Positions 33,640 to 44,600 of a stretch of 64,000 nt of DNA are shown here, piece after piece. Below the pieces are notes generated by a model that was not told the origin of the DNA, did no database searches, and was given only the letters and a program-made list of their open reading frames with translations. The stretch is from Fallopia convolvulus. Taxonomy: Eukaryota > Streptophyta > Magnoliopsida > Caryophyllales > Polygonaceae. The DNA is taken from the NCBI GenBank assembly GCA_964016875.1, contig OZ024719.1, positions 26,851,877-26,915,876 of the forward strand, in the 5' to 3' direction. A program made the position numbers and the translations under genes. The stretch's first letter is position 1; each line of letters begins with the position of its first letter.

Positions 33640-35640
33640 TTCAACATGCAGTCAAGTTTTCTCCAACATTTTTTGCTGAGTGATCGTCTGACCATAGAGT
33701 CTCAACTAAGATGTGATCTTGTGGATAGCACTATTGTACTCAGTGATGAACTTTAAGTATTGGAACCTTATAGTGCTCCATTCATGTGTTGCTTGTGGGA
33801 GTAAAAGTTCATTTTGATGAACTTATCGCTCATTCAGGCTCTCCCACAATTCTCTTGAATCCTTCACAAATAAGTACTCAATTTTGAGACTTTCATGAAT
33901 GTGGTGGCACAGGAACACAATGGCTTTTGCCTCTTCTTATGGAGTTGCATTATTGATAGCCTCAATTGTTTCCTCAAGGCCATTTGCCTTGAGGTGAGCC
34001 AAGGCATCAACCCTCCATTCGATGTATTTTTGGCTCGGCAAATCAAGGATGTCAAACTCTCTTTTAACGATGTTTGTCATTTAGTTACTACACATAAAGA
34101 TATGCACAACAAAGGTTAAGATTATCAATATTATAATTTGAGTTGTGTATGAGACGATTGAAGAACATGTCATATCAAACAATATATGCATGCATGTAGA
34201 TGATATATTCAAAATGCAAATATATAGGCATAGGCTTTATCGTAAGACAAAAGTAAAATATCATACAAAAATAAAAGAAAAATATTTAAGATTTCAAAAA
34301 AAAAAAAAAAAATATTTAGCAAGAATTTTGAAATCCTTAGATTCCATAAAGTCCTTAAAGTAAAAAATGTTCTTAGGGTAAAGTCCTTACAAAGTCCAAT
34401 TCCCTTTTATCCCTTTTTTTTCTTTCACTTTTCACTTCCAACCTTATCTCCTCCTCCACTTCTCCATATTCGATCTCTTTTACCAATTTTTCTTTCAACA
34501 TTGTCCATGGCCAACGATAAAATTATGCGTCATTTTAGAACTGGCAATAGGAGATTTTTTTATTGAGCTTTTCATTTGCCTTACTCTTATTGTGATTACC
34601 AATATCATACTCATAATACTTTTGGTTAAAACTTTTGATCTAGATTTTTCGGGGAAGAAATCGGGTTAAACATCAAAAAAGCTGATTAAATCTAATATTT
34701 CATTTGTATGTTGTATATATCCAAAAACATGATTTAGTTTGGTAAGAAATCGTTTCAAATCTAGGAGGGAAATACGTTTCTGATGTAGAGGATCCCAAAT
34801 CAGGCAACTACAGAGCGTACTCTTCAAAACGATTTTAGAAAATAAAGCTCTTGCATGATTAAGATTAGGAAGAGATGAGTTGTACCTTGGTGATTAGAGA
34901 GGCTCAATTGGTAATTAGGCCCTGTTTGGTATGTTGTTGGAGTCGGATTGGAATTAGGAATCGGAATGAACCAATCATGTGACATGTTGTTTGGTATGCT
35001 ATCGGAATGAACCATTCTTGAGAATTATGGTTTAAAATTTGGGTTTAGACCTCATAATTTAGGGTTTATGAATTTTAGAATTTATTATTTAAGGTTTAGG
35101 AGTTTTAGGGTTTTAAGGTTTAAGAGGAAAAATTAATATTTTTTTTGGAATGGACGATACCTCCCATTTTCGGATGGAATCAACTTTGCATGCAGGATTG
35201 GAATGAACCATTCCTGGGAATGAAATCGATTCCAGATTTTGGTAAACCAAACAGTATACTGGAATCAACCATTCCTCATTCCCATTCCTCGTTCCCAGGG
35301 AATCAAACCAAACAAGGCCTTAGAGACTCGTGCTGATAACGTGTTATGAAAAGGGTTATAAAAAAACACTTAAACCTTATGGAAAGAAAAATAACTTTTA
35401 GAAGAAACTTTAGATCATTAGAAGAAAGGGAAGGGAACTCTAAAAATTAAGTAAAACTTAGGTGAATCTCCATGATTCATGCATAAAAATAAGGAAGTGA
35501 AGAAGATAAATAATTCACCCTGTACAAATTACATCTAATCTACAATATTTAATTATTCATCTACAATAATATATGTAATACAAGTAATAGATATATGTGT
35601 AGATAACTTGTTAAGATCATGTAATTTGTTGGAGCAATAA
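33640..35640 (-). mobile_element. Old truncated copy of the copia family found intact at 41018-47699
   Basis: It aligns with 46018-47640 of the full element: a gag part (33640-34110), the leader (34120-34915, resuming at 35323), the primer-binding side TAGAGACTCGTGCTGATAACG, and an LTR beginning TGTTATGAAAAGG at 35342. Pol and the other LTR are missing, and the LTR fades out near 35640. Gag is frameshifted, but it keeps the Trp codon (ELWESLNE) that is a stop in the younger copy. A MITE interrupts it at 34918-35319. Confidence 0.8.
34918..35319. mobile_element. PIF/Harbinger (Tourist-like) MITE
   Basis: Ends GGCCCTGTTTGGTATG and CCAAACAAGGCC are inverted copies, flanked by TTA on both sides (34915-34917, 35320-35322). 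The related uninterrupted sequence at about 47300 reads GGTAATTAGAGACTCG with a single TTA, confirming both insertion and 3-bp duplication. 402 bp. The interior repeats GGAATGAACCATTCC-type palindromes. Confidence 0.9.
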
Positions 35641-37050
35641 TTTTTTTTTTATGAGGAAAAGATTCGGTATCGGACAAGCTCGATAACCAAGAGGCCGTTA
35701 GAAACGGCAGCCAGAATCGGCTAGGTGAGGCATAAGATTGACAGAAAGACAACACGAGTAAGCAAAATACAAATAACCTAAAGAAAGACCAAATGCGAGT
35801 CTAGGTTTGATATGAGTGAACACTAATTAATAGTGTTCAGCAAAAGATCGACCCAAATTAGGTTGTGTGAAAAGTACTATTGACATTCCCTCCACCAAGA
35901 TGAAGTATCTTCAGAAGCCACATAGCACAAAAAGCAACATGCCACAAATGACTCCGTTCAAAACCCAGACTCAAGCCAACCTTTTGGACAAGTATCAACC
36001 AACTTAACCAACCTGCCAAAAGCCACAACCAACAAGAGAAGATGAAGCCAAGGGAATAGGCCCATAAAGCACAAGCAAAACGAGCCGAAGCCCAAAGTTA
36101 AGAACAAAAAAGTAGCCCAAAGCTACATGAGGCCCATCAACCTCCACATAGCATCAAAATTTCAAAGAAAAGAGATGGGATCAAAGTTCGTTTTTAATTC
36201 TGTAGAAACTTTAGATCATTAGAAGAGAGGCACTTTGAAATTTTTAATTCTGCAAATAAGTTCGTTTTTATAAAATTTCCGCACATAGGCTGTCTTGTGA
36301 GCTTGGGATCAAAGTCGCTATCCGGGACAACGACTCTAGTATATAAAGTCGCTGCCTTAACGAAAGATTCAAGGATAGGACTTCAACCTTGCTTTCTCAA
36401 CGGAGGTTGAAGTACAAGATATCTCAAATTCAATCTCGGCTTTCTCAGCCGTAAGAGATTGAATGATAAACAAACGATCTAAACTTTCTCATTTCTACAG
36501 TTCTCTGTTCTCGTAATTTTTATCTCTAAAAGAGACGTAGCTTTTGCCTCTAGGAGCAAATAATATGTTGGAGACTTGGAGTTCATAACAATTTGTATCT
36601 ATTCTAGTATGTTTTTTCTAGTTCAAAGTTTCTTAATTACTCCGCGTCTTTGCTTGTGCAATAAATCCTATGTTTTTCTAATTCGTATAGGAGGCTAAAC
36701 CTGAAGAAGTGCTGCAATTGCACCTAAAAAAATTATTGTGTGTGTTATTATTCTTTAAACTAGGTTGGGTATACCAGTAAATACCTATGAATTGCACAAG
36801 AAAGATAGTAGATTGTCGAAACGAGCATTTTTAGCAAGAGTTGCATGACAAATAAGTAGTTCATATCTCACAATGCAGGATGTTATTGCGATACTAGCGA
36901 ACAAAACGAGCCTAGGATTCTCAAAAGATACCACATCCAGGAGCACCATTTTACCCACAAGGGAGATAATAACAAATAACAATGCATGTAGATCAAAGCA
37001 GTCAGCAAGTTGCAGTCGTGCTAAGACTTTATTTGGCATTGTTTGGTAGA
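35641..37050. other. Intergenic, repeat-like, no gene recognised
   Basis: A short block at 36205-36235 (GAAACTTTAGATCATTAGAA) repeats LTR text of the copia family. 36290-36560 contains CTTTCTCAACGGAGGTTG and a near repeat CTTTCTCAGCCGTAAGAG. No coding region supported. Confidence 0.4.
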
Positions 37051-37053
37051 TGA

Positions 37054-38369
37054 TCAACCCTGTAACCCAATGATACCTGCAAATCAACCAAAAATTAAGA
37101 AGAATGCTAGGGAACAGATCACAAATAAGAAAGTATACTAATCAGCAAAGTGAATCATAACAACTATAAGATCCAGCTCATGCTTAATTATTTAAAGTAT
37201 AAATCCAAATAAAAACCAAAATCCTATGGACGCGTACCACAAGCAATTCTTCCTCCAGCATTTCCTGTGGTCTTGCTCAGTTCATGCCCACCTAAAAACA
37301 CAATACCAGAAGTTTCAGAATGAAACTTAATATATTTGATTCAAATAGTAATATGTTTGAGTTCACTTCCAGCCACTCAGATAAAAGCAGACAATTGAAT
37401 CATACATAAAAAAAATTAAGTAAACTGCGAAGTAAAAGCAGACCGCCCACTAAAGAAGAAGACATTCTTACCCTTGCCAAGGTCATCAGGATCACCATGA
37501 ACAACCACTGCCCTTCCAATAATTGAGTTTGGTCCAAAAAGAGGGATCTAGAGTAAAGATTGAGGATTCAGATAAGGCTACCAAAGAGACATTCTTAGAG
37601 ATTATAAGAAGCTAAAAAATTCAATGGTGTAACAATGTACCTTACTGTCTACAACATTGACAGTTGCAATACCTGCACAACAAAGGAGTAAATCACCTTT
37701 CTGCAATCCATGAATAATTAACAGAAGAAAAAGGTGACAAAGTGTTGCTCTTTATTCAATGAGCAAGATAGTCTTGATAAAAATATTACAAAATGGATGT
37801 CATCTATTCTTCTCTAGTGGTAGTAACTTTAATCCATTCTCAACTTGGAAAAGCAAGTAAAAACACTACAAGTTAACACATCTAAGTTTGAAAGCCTAAG
37901 CAATACTTACCATCAGCGCCAGCAGTAATATTCCCAAGATCACCTGCATGACGGTTTTCATCCTCCGGAGCACCATGCTCTTTCCCATTAGGATTGAAAT
38001 GTGGTCCTGCAATTTTATAGCTGGATTAAGACAATGTCAAAGAGCCAAAAGCTAGAATAGAGTCAATTAGAAGAGAATAGGTATATTCACCAGTTGACAT
38101 GCAGCCATTTGTTGTGTCACCAAGAGCATGCACATGGAATCCATGAAGGCCAGGTTTAAGGCCAGAGACGGTTCCTGTAACAGTTGTTGGGCCTGGAAAG
38201 GCAAAAAAGACAAGGTACAATGTAAATCATGTTCACCAGACAGAATGCCATAACCCACATCAATCTGTGTTATTTTTCACAAGTTCAAACTACCGTCTCC
38301 CTCTTGGTTAAAATGTATGGTGCCGCTGACACCCTCAGCACTGTTAAGTACAACAACAGCCTTAACCAT
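37054..38369 (-). CDS. CSD1: Cu/Zn superoxide dismutase, cytosolic (copy B, CSD1-type)
   Basis: Cytosolic superoxide-detoxifying enzyme. Seven coding exons on the minus strand: 38369-38294, 38192-38091, 38006-37911, 37672-37641, 37547-37472, 37291-37238 and 37076-37054; 152 residues, the standard length. All ligands are present (GFHVHALGD, PHFNP, EHGAPEDENRHAGD, VVHGDPDDLG). The disulphide Cys and the guiding Arg (GNAGGRIACG) are present. Exons 2-7 have exactly the same lengths as in copy A (102, 96, 32, 76, 54, 23), so the two are duplicates. VVHGDP instead of the usual VVHADP is a small deviation. The leader is split by an intron of about 800 bp (39183-38382), and splicing assembles a miR398-like site. 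The symbol is assigned by family resemblance and UTR layout, not by a search. Confidence 0.92.
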
Positions 38370-38375
38370 TGTGTT

Positions 38376-39198
38376 TGTGATCTGAAAAGGAACTATGATC
38401 ATTAATATCATCATGGAACCCAAATGAGATAAATCAGGTACACATATAAGGTTCCCATTTTGAAGTTTACAAGAGGATAGTATTTTGTAATTTACAATGC
38501 AAGTGGATTGGTGCATGACCTTTTACTATGAATCTCAGGGCAATGTTGTAATAAGTTTTGTGCATTTTTCATCAAACAAGAAAACTCCGTTGCAAACTGT
38601 GAAGGATTACTGATAAAACCTACAGTCTATCAACATAGTTGAACCATCAACCATACAAGAACAAGAAAAAGTTGATCTGATCATCACAGAAAAGGTCTTT
38701 ATAGCAATTGCTTTTGGCCTCAACCCTCAAGAAAGTGACATAGCTGATTTCTTTGGGACAACACTTTTTATATAAGATAATAAGCTAATTTGAGAGCAAA
38801 AGTACATCACCCCAAACTCCAATTAGATCAAATCATCAGGTACAAATACTCAAAGTAAGTACCAAAGCGAAAAAAAAAAGAGGGAAAACCCTAACACGTA
38901 ATTCATTTCTTATCCCTTGATTTTCTATAGTAGAAAATACCACACAACTGATTCATTTCATTGAATCATTGAATCAATAACAATAAGCTAATACTGAGCA
39001 AAAACTAGATCATCAAATGAACCACTCGGCACTCACACATCAAATAGACCACTCAAATAAACCAAACTTGCAGAGGTTGTGAAAAAGGAGAGAGCACAAA
39101 CAACGTATATGGTTGTGATGAAAAGGAACGGTCAATCAACAAAATAATACAACCCTAGTGTAACTAAAAAGGAGAGCACTCACCTCAGAACACCCCTG
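38376..39198 (-). promoter_or_regulatory. Split miR398-like target site in the 5' UTR of SOD copy B
   Basis: The leader exon ends CAGGGGTGTTCTGAG (39198-39184, minus) before GTGAGTGC. The next exon starts ATCACA (38381-38376) after TTTTCAG. Spliced, these 21 nt pair with miR398 (known family sequence) along most of their length, with the same GAGATCACA 3' half as the Arabidopsis CSD1 site. The site does not exist in genomic DNA or unspliced RNA. Regulation by copper status via miR398 is inferred from the family. Confidence 0.7.
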
Positions 39199-39264
39199 AA
39201 TTTGATCCGACGAAGCGTGGAGAAAACGCAGAGACAGAAGGGTCTGGATCGCTCCACTGTCTCC

Positions 39265-39272
39265 CTTATATA
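39265..39272 (-). promoter_or_regulatory. TATA box of SOD copy B
   Basis: TATATAAG on the minus strand, about 30 bp upstream of the likely leader start (about 39235) and 81 bp upstream of the leader-exon donor. Confidence 0.6.
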
Positions 39273-39845
39273 CTGAGCCTAGGCCCAGATTAAGGACTCA
39301 GAGTCGTGGTTGGTTGTTGTTGATGACTGTAATAATGGCCAATGGCAATACGAAGAACATTCTCGAACGCCGTAACTGGGCCAAGTCAAAATGTCCAAGT
39401 ACGACTATGAATTGGGCCTAGGCCCAGATGATCTAAATTTGGGCTTTGGCACTCCCGGGCCCAGTCAGTTTATGGTCTAGAAGTGTTGCAGTAATGCTGT
39501 ACGTACATCATCGCTCAACATTATAAAATGTATAGAGCAATGTTGTAAAAAGGATGTCTTCTTTTGTGTGAGAAATTACACCATCTTGCACTTTACAACA
39601 TTTAAGATGGTGTCAAGTCTACTCCTCCGTATGATAATGGAGAATGTGTTTAATACATTCCTTGATTTTGAAGTAGATCATTCATAGCAAAATTCTAGAT
39701 CTACTAAAATCACTTGATTGAGCATCACCTAATCATAGAATGTGAAGTGCTAACTTTTTCGATTCCTTATAAAGCTGGCATTAGAAAATTTGAAAAGATG
39801 AAAGGGGGCCAAAGTGCCTTTTGTTGTGTTCCTCTACAACCCCCA

Positions 39846-39853
39846 TATAAATA
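39846..39853 (+). promoter_or_regulatory. Candidate TATA box of the AGP gene
   Basis: TATAAATA, followed at 40018-40070 by a CT-rich leader (TCCCCTCCCCTCTCCCC) and the AGP start codon. The distance to the ATG is about 280 bp, so a longish leader is implied. Confidence 0.4.
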
Positions 39854-40129
39854 ATGAAAGAAGCTTTTAAAAAATGGTTAAATAATTGGAAGTGGGTAAT
39901 ACAATACACCTCCTCGTCATGTGGTTGAAGAGAAAGCCAAGAAATCATTTATCAAACTTGTCACTTAGTGAAACATGCCAAGCTGTTTGTTTTCCCACAC
40001 CAGATCCCACTAATCCTTTCTCCCCTCCCCTCTCCCCACTCCCACTCACAGACTCACTCACACAGCTTGAATTGAGACTTCAGAGACACCCATAGCATTG
40101 ATTTCAGTTCCATCTGAGCAATCATAGCA

Positions 40130-40573
40130 GTGTCCAAAATGAACTCCTCAAAGCTTACATTTCTACAAACACTTTTGGTTTTGGTGTGTTCCATTTCCAT
40201 AGGAGGACTGTCCTCAGCGGCAGCCCTGAAGCTCTCAGCCATCTCAGCTTCCCCGGCGGTGCTCCCATTCCCACAGCCGCCCTCTTCCTCGCCACCGGCG
40301 CTCTCGCCGGACATCACTCCCCTCTTCCCAACTCCGGCGGGCTCAAAGGCCACGCCTTCTCCCGTGGAATCCTCCCTCCCAATCATACCTTCTAGCCCCA
40401 GCCCTCCCAACCCAGATGACTCCGTCTCCTCGCCGGAGCCTGAGACTGCGCTTTCTCCGACTGGGTCCTTGCCGGAATCCTCTGCTGTCGCTTTTAACCC
40501 ATCTGGTGGGTCTTCTATTTCTATGGCGCTTCTCCTCCTCCTCTTGCTTCCGACTCTCCTTGCGTTTTGGTGA
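40130..40573 (+). CDS. AGP26: Classical arabinogalactan protein, AGP26-like, GPI-anchored
   Basis: Cell-surface proteoglycan backbone: hydroxyproline-rich, heavily arabinogalactosylated, expected in the plasma membrane outer leaflet and wall. 147 residues in one exon. Residues 1-30 form a signal peptide (FLQTLLVLVCSISIGGLSSA). Residues 40-125 are rich in Ala/Pro/Ser/Thr with scattered SP and AP dipeptides. The block LSPDITPLFPTP and the block IPSSPSPPNPDD are typical of the AGP25/26/27 subgroup. The C-terminus is a hydrophobic tail (MALLLLLLLPTLLAF) after small residues GGSS, a GPI-anchor signal. MNSSK at codon 4 is an alternative start. It is transcribed divergently from SOD copy B, about 860 bp apart. 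Confidence 0.85.
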   Translation: MSKMNSSKLTFLQTLLVLVCSISIGGLSSAAALKLSAISASPAVLPFPQPPSSSPPALSPDITPLFPTPAGSKATPSPVESSLPIIPSSPSPPNPDDSVSSPEPETALSPTGSLPESSAVAFNPSGGSSISMALLLLLLLPTLLAFW

Positions 40574-41017
40574 GCTATATACATTCGAATTATTAGTATG
40601 CTCTTAATTATTGCACCTTTGTAATCCTAGCTTTACTAAAGTTCACCTTTTCTCGCTTCTCCAGCCTTCATTTGGTTAACTTTTCAATTTTTCTCTAGTT
40701 AGTAAATACTACTCCCATTTCATATTTGTATACTAGGGCGAGTGATTTTTGTATCATTGAGGTGCTTTTGCCATTATTATGATTGTATTGTTGTGAATGT
40801 GGGCAAGATCAGAGAGGGTCTTAATATAATAAATAAATAAATACTACGAGTAGTAGTCATTTTTATTTGCTTTTAAAAATTCTACATTGTACTAATCGGT
40901 GCATGATGATTGTGGCCTTTTTTTGCTTTCTATGCCTGTATGATGAAGCGCAGATTGAAAAAGTTGTCTTCTTTCTATTGGGTTTCACAATTAAAATAAA
41001 TGAAAAAAATACCTACT
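40574..41017. other. AGP 3' flank
   Basis: AT-rich with AATAAATAAATA at about 40830, possibly the polyadenylation region. No gene. Confidence 0.4.
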
Positions 41018-41391
41018 TGTTATGAAAAGATTTATGAAAGCAAGATCACTTTAACTTTTGGGAAAACACTTAAACAAATTTTATGATAACTTTTAGATCA
41101 TTAGAAGAGAGGGAGGGAGAGTAAGAACTTTAGAGAGTGTATTTCTTACTCTACTTTGGTGCAAATTTTACAATGGATGATGACCATATTTATAGGCCAA
41201 GAGTGGGGTAAAACTTTGGTAAATCTCCATGATTTATGCATGGAAATAAGGAGGTGAAGAAGGTGAATAATTCACCTTGCACAATTTTCCTCCATTATAC
41301 ACTTGTTCATACATAATATGTGTAATACATGTGTGTGTAAATAGATAACTTGTAGTGTGATAATGTGGACTAAAATTTGGACTTCATAACA
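41018..41391 (-). repeat. 3' LTR of the copia element
   Basis: 374 bp. Adjacent to a purine tract on the internal side and to CTACT on the outside. Compared with the 5' LTR it differs by AAACACTT/AAATACTT, AAATTTTA/AAACTTTA, ATGACC/ATGGCC and TTCATAC/TTCGTAC. Confidence 0.95.
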
Positions 41392-41443
41392 CTCCCCCTT
41401 GAATATTCACCTTCTTTTCATGGAGTAGGATATGGGTAGACGT

Positions 41444-41613
41444 TGCCTCATTAAAAACCTTGTCAGGAAAAACCCAGTGGGATAAAAACCTGAACGAAGG
41501 AAAAAAGAGTGCAACCATTGATCCCATTTGTACGCCTTGATGCTGCCTCATTAAAAACCTTGTCAAGCAAAACCCAGTGGGATAAAAACTTGATCGAAGG
41601 GAAAAAGAGTGCA
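41444..41613 (-). repeat. Duplicated copia 3' box
   Basis: Two about 70-bp copies 100 bp apart (41444-41513 and 41544-41613): TGCCTCATTAAAAACCTTG, then AAACCCAGTGGGATAAAAAC, then GGAAAAAGAGTGCA. A sequence of this type recurs in many plant copia and TRIM elements between pol and the purine tract. Here it is present twice. Confidence 0.8.
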
Positions 41614-41637
41614 GCGCGTATGATACTCCCCCTGACT

Positions 41638-44600
41638 TCAACATATGTCTCGAAGTCTGCACATTCCAATTCTGGATAACAGTTCTCCAAATTTCTTGGG
41701 GATTAAAGACTTTGTGAACAAGTCAGCCAAATTGTCATTTGATCGAATTTGTTGGATGTCCACTTCACCAGCTTCTTCCAATTCACGAGTGGAGAAGAAT
41801 TTTGGAGATATGTGCTTTGTTCGGTCTCCTTTGATGTAGCCCTTCTTCATCTGAGCAACGCATGCTGAGTTATCCTCATATAATATTGTTGGATCATCAG
41901 TCATTGGTTTCATTCCACTTTCTTTCTGGATGAATTGAATCATTGCTCGAAGGGACACACATTCTCTTCCTGCCTCATATAGTGCAATCAATTCTGCTTG
42001 ATTTGATGATGTTGCAGTCACAGTCTGCTTTGTTGATCTCCAAGAGATGGCAGTGCCTCCGTATGTGAACACATAGCCATTTTGAGATTTGGCTTTGTGT
42101 GGGTCAGACAAGTACCCTGCATCTGCATATCCAATTAAGGTCGCATCCCTTTGGTTACGATAATACAACCCAAGATCATGTGTGCCTCGGAGATAGCGGA
42201 ATACATGTTTGATCCCGTTCCAATGCCTCCTTGTGGGTGCAGTGCTATACCTGGACAACAAATTTACTGCAAAAGCAATATCTGGTCTTGTATTGTTAGT
42301 TAAGTACATTAAAGCACCAATTGCACTTAAATATGGTACCTCAGGACCAAGAACCTCTTCGTCCTCTTCTCGGGAACGAAATTGATCCTTTTCTACATTG
42401 AGGGATCGAACTTCCATTGGAGAGCTCAAAGGGTGTGCTTTGTCCATGTAAAATCTTTTAAGAACTTTCTCAGTGTAATTAGACTGATGGATAAAGATTC
42501 CATCCCTTAAGTGCTCAATTTGTAAGCCAAGACAAAGCTTTGTTTGTCCGAGATCTTTCATCTCGAATTCTTTCATCAAATATTTCGCAGTATCTTGAAG
42601 CTCATTTGGAGTTCCGACGATGTTTAAATCGTCAACATAAACTGCGATAATAGCGAATCCCTTTTCGGATCGCTTGATGAAAACACATGGACAAACGGTG
42701 TCGTTCTTGTATCCCTCTTTCATGAGGTATTCACTGAGGCGATTGTACCACATTCGTCCAGATTGTTTTAGCCCATACAATGACCTCCTCAATTTTATGG
42801 AAAACATTTCTCGAGGTCCACAATTATTGGCCTCAGGCAGCTTGAGTCCTTCGGGGACTCTCATGTAGATGTCTGTATCAAGTGATCCATATAAATATGC
42901 GGTCACGACATCCATGAGGCGCATTTGTAACCTTTCAAAGACAGTCATGCCAATTAGGAATCTCAATGTAGTTGCATCAACTACCGGAGAGTATGTTTCT
43001 TCATAATCAATTACATGGATCTGAGAAAAACCTTGTGCTACAAGCCTTGCTTTATACCTTACAAATTCGTTTTTCTCATTTCTTTTACATACAAAGACCC
43101 ATTTATAGCCGACTGGTTTCACACCATTGGGTGTACAAACTACTGGTCCAAAGACCTCTCGCTTTTCAAGCGATTTTAGTTCTGCCTGAATAGCCTCTTT
43201 CCATTTTGGCCAATCATTTCTTCGTCGACATTCATCGACCGATTTTGGCTCAAAATCATCATCTTCAATTACAATATTACTAGCCACTGAGTAGGCAAAT
43301 ATATCATCGACAATTACATCTTTTCGGTTCCATTGTGTGCATGTGGACACATAGTTTATGGAAATCTCAAAATTGTCGATATCATTATTCTTGTCTAGAA
43401 TATCATCCTCTGTTGAGGTATTCTCATTTTCAATATCTTTGCCTTTACCATCATTCTCATGATCCATTGTGGCTTCTCCTGCTATACCCTTTTGGCTTCT
43501 TGCCTTTCTCGGTTTCAAATCTTTTGAGCCTAATGGTCTACCACGCTTTCGGCGTGTTGTAGACTCGCTTGCGATGGATGCATCTGGCAATCCATTGGGT
43601 ATTTCAATTCTTGCTGGAGTATTTGCTGCAGGTATATGTGATTTAGTTACCTTCTGTGTATCAGTAAATGCATCTGGTAACTGATTTGCTACATTTTGCA
43701 AATGAATGATCCGTTGTACTTCTTGTTCACACATTTTTGTTCTTGGATCAAGATGGGATAATGCAGTTGCATTCCATGTGATTTCTTTCACATGTGGGTC
43801 CCCATTTTTCTTTTCTCCCCCTAAGGCTGGGAATGTATTTTCATCAAAATGGCAATCAGCAAATCTTGCTGTAAATAAATCACCAGTTGTTGGTTCAAGA
43901 TATTTGATTATCGAGGGAGACTCAAAACCAACATAAATTCCCAATCTCCTTTGGGGTCCCATCTTTGTGCGCTGAGGTGGAGCAATAGGGACATAAACCG
44001 CACATCCAAATATTTTTAGATGTGAAATATTTGGCTCCTTACCGGACACAAGTTGCATAGGGGAATGTTCATGGTTTGCACTTGGCCTTAATCGAATTAA
44101 GGTTGCTGCATGTAATATTGCATGTCCCCATGCCGATGGTGGTAATTTTGATTTCATCAATAATGGTCTGGCAATTAATTGCAATCGCTTTATCAATGAT
44201 TCAGCGAGACCATTTTGTGTGTGAACATGAGCCACTGGATGCTCTATATCAAGCCCAATTGACATACAATAGTCATTGAATGTTTGAGATGTAAATTCTC
44301 CTGCATTATCGAGCCGGATTTTCTTTATTGTATAATCCGGAAATTGGGCCCTCAATCGGATTATTTGGGCAAGGAGTTTAGCAAATGCAACATTTCTTGT
44401 TGATAGTAGGCTTACATGTGACCAACGTGTAGATGCATCAATTAGCACCATAAAGTATCGGAATGGTCCACATGGTGGAGCAATTGGCCCACATTTATCT
44501 CCTTGGATTCTTTCTAAGAATGCAGGATTTTCACTTGCAATCTTGTTTTTAGAAGGCCTGATAATTAGCTTTCCAAGTGAGCAAGCAGTGCAATTAAAAT

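Noticed and set aside
40054..40584. 176-codon minus-strand frame opposite the AGP gene
   Set aside because: It mirrors the AGP codons (Glu/Gly-rich shadow of Pro/Ser codons); the plus frame has signal peptide and GPI signal.
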